Of a stretch of 6,657 bases of DNA, positions 6,393 to 6,657 are shown in pieces. The notes below the pieces were generated by a model that did no database searches, had not been told where the DNA came from, and was given only the letters and a program-made list of their open reading frames with translations. The stretch's first letter is position 1. Every line of letters begins with the position of its first letter. The DNA is from Nitrospirota bacterium (GTDB lineage: Bacteria; Nitrospirota_A; Leptospirillia; Leptospirillales; Leptospirillaceae), in assembly GCA_021795275.1 (NCBI GenBank), contig JAJYPO010000125.1:1-6657 (forward strand), given 5' to 3'. Position numbers and translations under genes: made by a program.

Positions 6393-6657
6393 GGTCCAGG
6401 TCCCTCCAGAACGACGACCGCCACCACATGGTCTTGTTCATGGCTCAAGGAGGCCCAGACCTTCTTGATCCCCCGAAGGCCCATGAGATGCGCGACCCTT
6501 CCCGAACAGGTCACCTCCGGGGCTCCCGACTCCCTGGCCAATGTCTCGATCTCCTTCCAGCTGACCCCTCCGGCCATCCCGGTGCCGAGAGCCTTGAGGA
6601 GCGCTTCCTTGATCGCAAATCGTCCAGCCAGAAAGATTGCCTTTCCCCCCGACTGAT
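6389..6657 (-). CDS. acpS: Holo-[acyl-carrier-protein] synthase, C-terminal part (5' end outside window)
   Basis: AcpS transfers the 4'-phosphopantetheine arm of CoA to a serine of apo-acyl carrier protein in the cytoplasm, which activates ACP for fatty acid synthesis. The frame is open to the window edge (first full codon at 6655) and gives the last 88 residues. It begins just before the family signature FLAGRFAIKEALLKALGTG, whose KEA glutamate (codon 6605-6607) is the known Mg-binding residue. The conserved GVSWKEIE, SGRV and SLSHEQDHVVAVVVLE segments follow in the expected order. The N-terminal part with the other Mg-binding aspartate (the usual GIDIV motif) lies outside the window, so about 30-40 residues are missing. 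An internal ATG at 6577 is not the real start, because the signature motif lies upstream of it. The TGA stop overlaps the GTG start of nnr by four bases. The acpS-nnr pairing is common in bacteria and supports the call. Confidence 0.95.
   Translation of the reverse strand, partial: QSGGKAIFLAGRFAIKEALLKALGTGMAGGVSWKEIETLARESGAPEVTCSGRVAHLMGLRGIKKVWASLSHEQDHVVAVVVLEGPGP
6402..6407 (-). promoter_or_regulatory. Ribosome binding site deciding the nnr start
   Basis: On the minus strand GGAGGG lies 9 bases before the GTG at 6392 and 18 bases before the alternative ATG at 6383. It therefore supports the GTG start. It sits inside the last codons of acpS, as expected for coupled genes. Confidence 0.7.

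Larger units (their letters stand above)
13..6657 (-). other. Probable single operon acpS-nnr-udg-lapA-like-mutS-hypothetical
   Basis: Six genes share one strand. Their junctions are overlaps of 4, 4, 4 and 14 bases and a gap of 24 bases. There is no room for internal terminators, and the promoter must lie upstream of acpS, outside the window. Co-transcription is inferred from spacing, not shown. Confidence 0.75.

Noticed and set aside
5628..6656. A 342-codon open frame on the plus strand opposite nnr and acpS
   Set aside because: Its product is low-complexity, rich in Arg, Gly, Pro and Ser, with no motif, while the opposite strand encodes two clearly conserved proteins. Long antisense frames are expected in GC-rich genes with few TTA, CTA and TCA codons.

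Overview
The window is a compact, GC-rich (about 60% by eye) bacterial block with every gene on the minus strand. Reading down that strand from 6657 to 1, the order is: the 3' end of acpS, a bifunctional nnr (NAD(P)H-hydrate repair), a type-4 Fe-S uracil-DNA glycosylase, a small LapA-domain membrane protein, mutS, and a 389-residue protein I do not recognise. Coding is almost continuous. The first three junctions are 4-base start/stop overlaps (GTGA, ATGA, ATGA), lapA-like/mutS overlap by 14 bases, and only 24 bases separate mutS from the last gene. This looks like one translationally coupled transcript whose promoter lies beyond the right edge. No intergenic stretch exceeds 24 bases, and I see no tRNA, rRNA, CRISPR array, mobile element or terminator.

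The genes are mostly housekeeping. AcpS activates acyl carrier protein, Nnr repairs damaged NAD(P)H, UDG removes uracil from deaminated DNA and MutS starts mismatch repair. acpS next to nnr is a familiar bacterial arrangement. Following them with udg and mutS makes the operon read as a maintenance cassette that joins metabolite repair to DNA repair. The LapA-like protein and the last gene have no obvious role in that scheme.

The source is a bacterium. The four-cysteine UDG and fused Nnr fit many free-living lineages, and a Nitrospirota (Leptospirillum-like) or deltaproteobacteria-like source is only a weak guess. The points most worth checking are the unrecognised gene at the operon end, the unusual MutS C-terminus with an open alternative-frame tail after a T6 run, and eight bases at the left edge that match the end of a common Illumina adapter. 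I found no clear sign of a new defence or mobile system.
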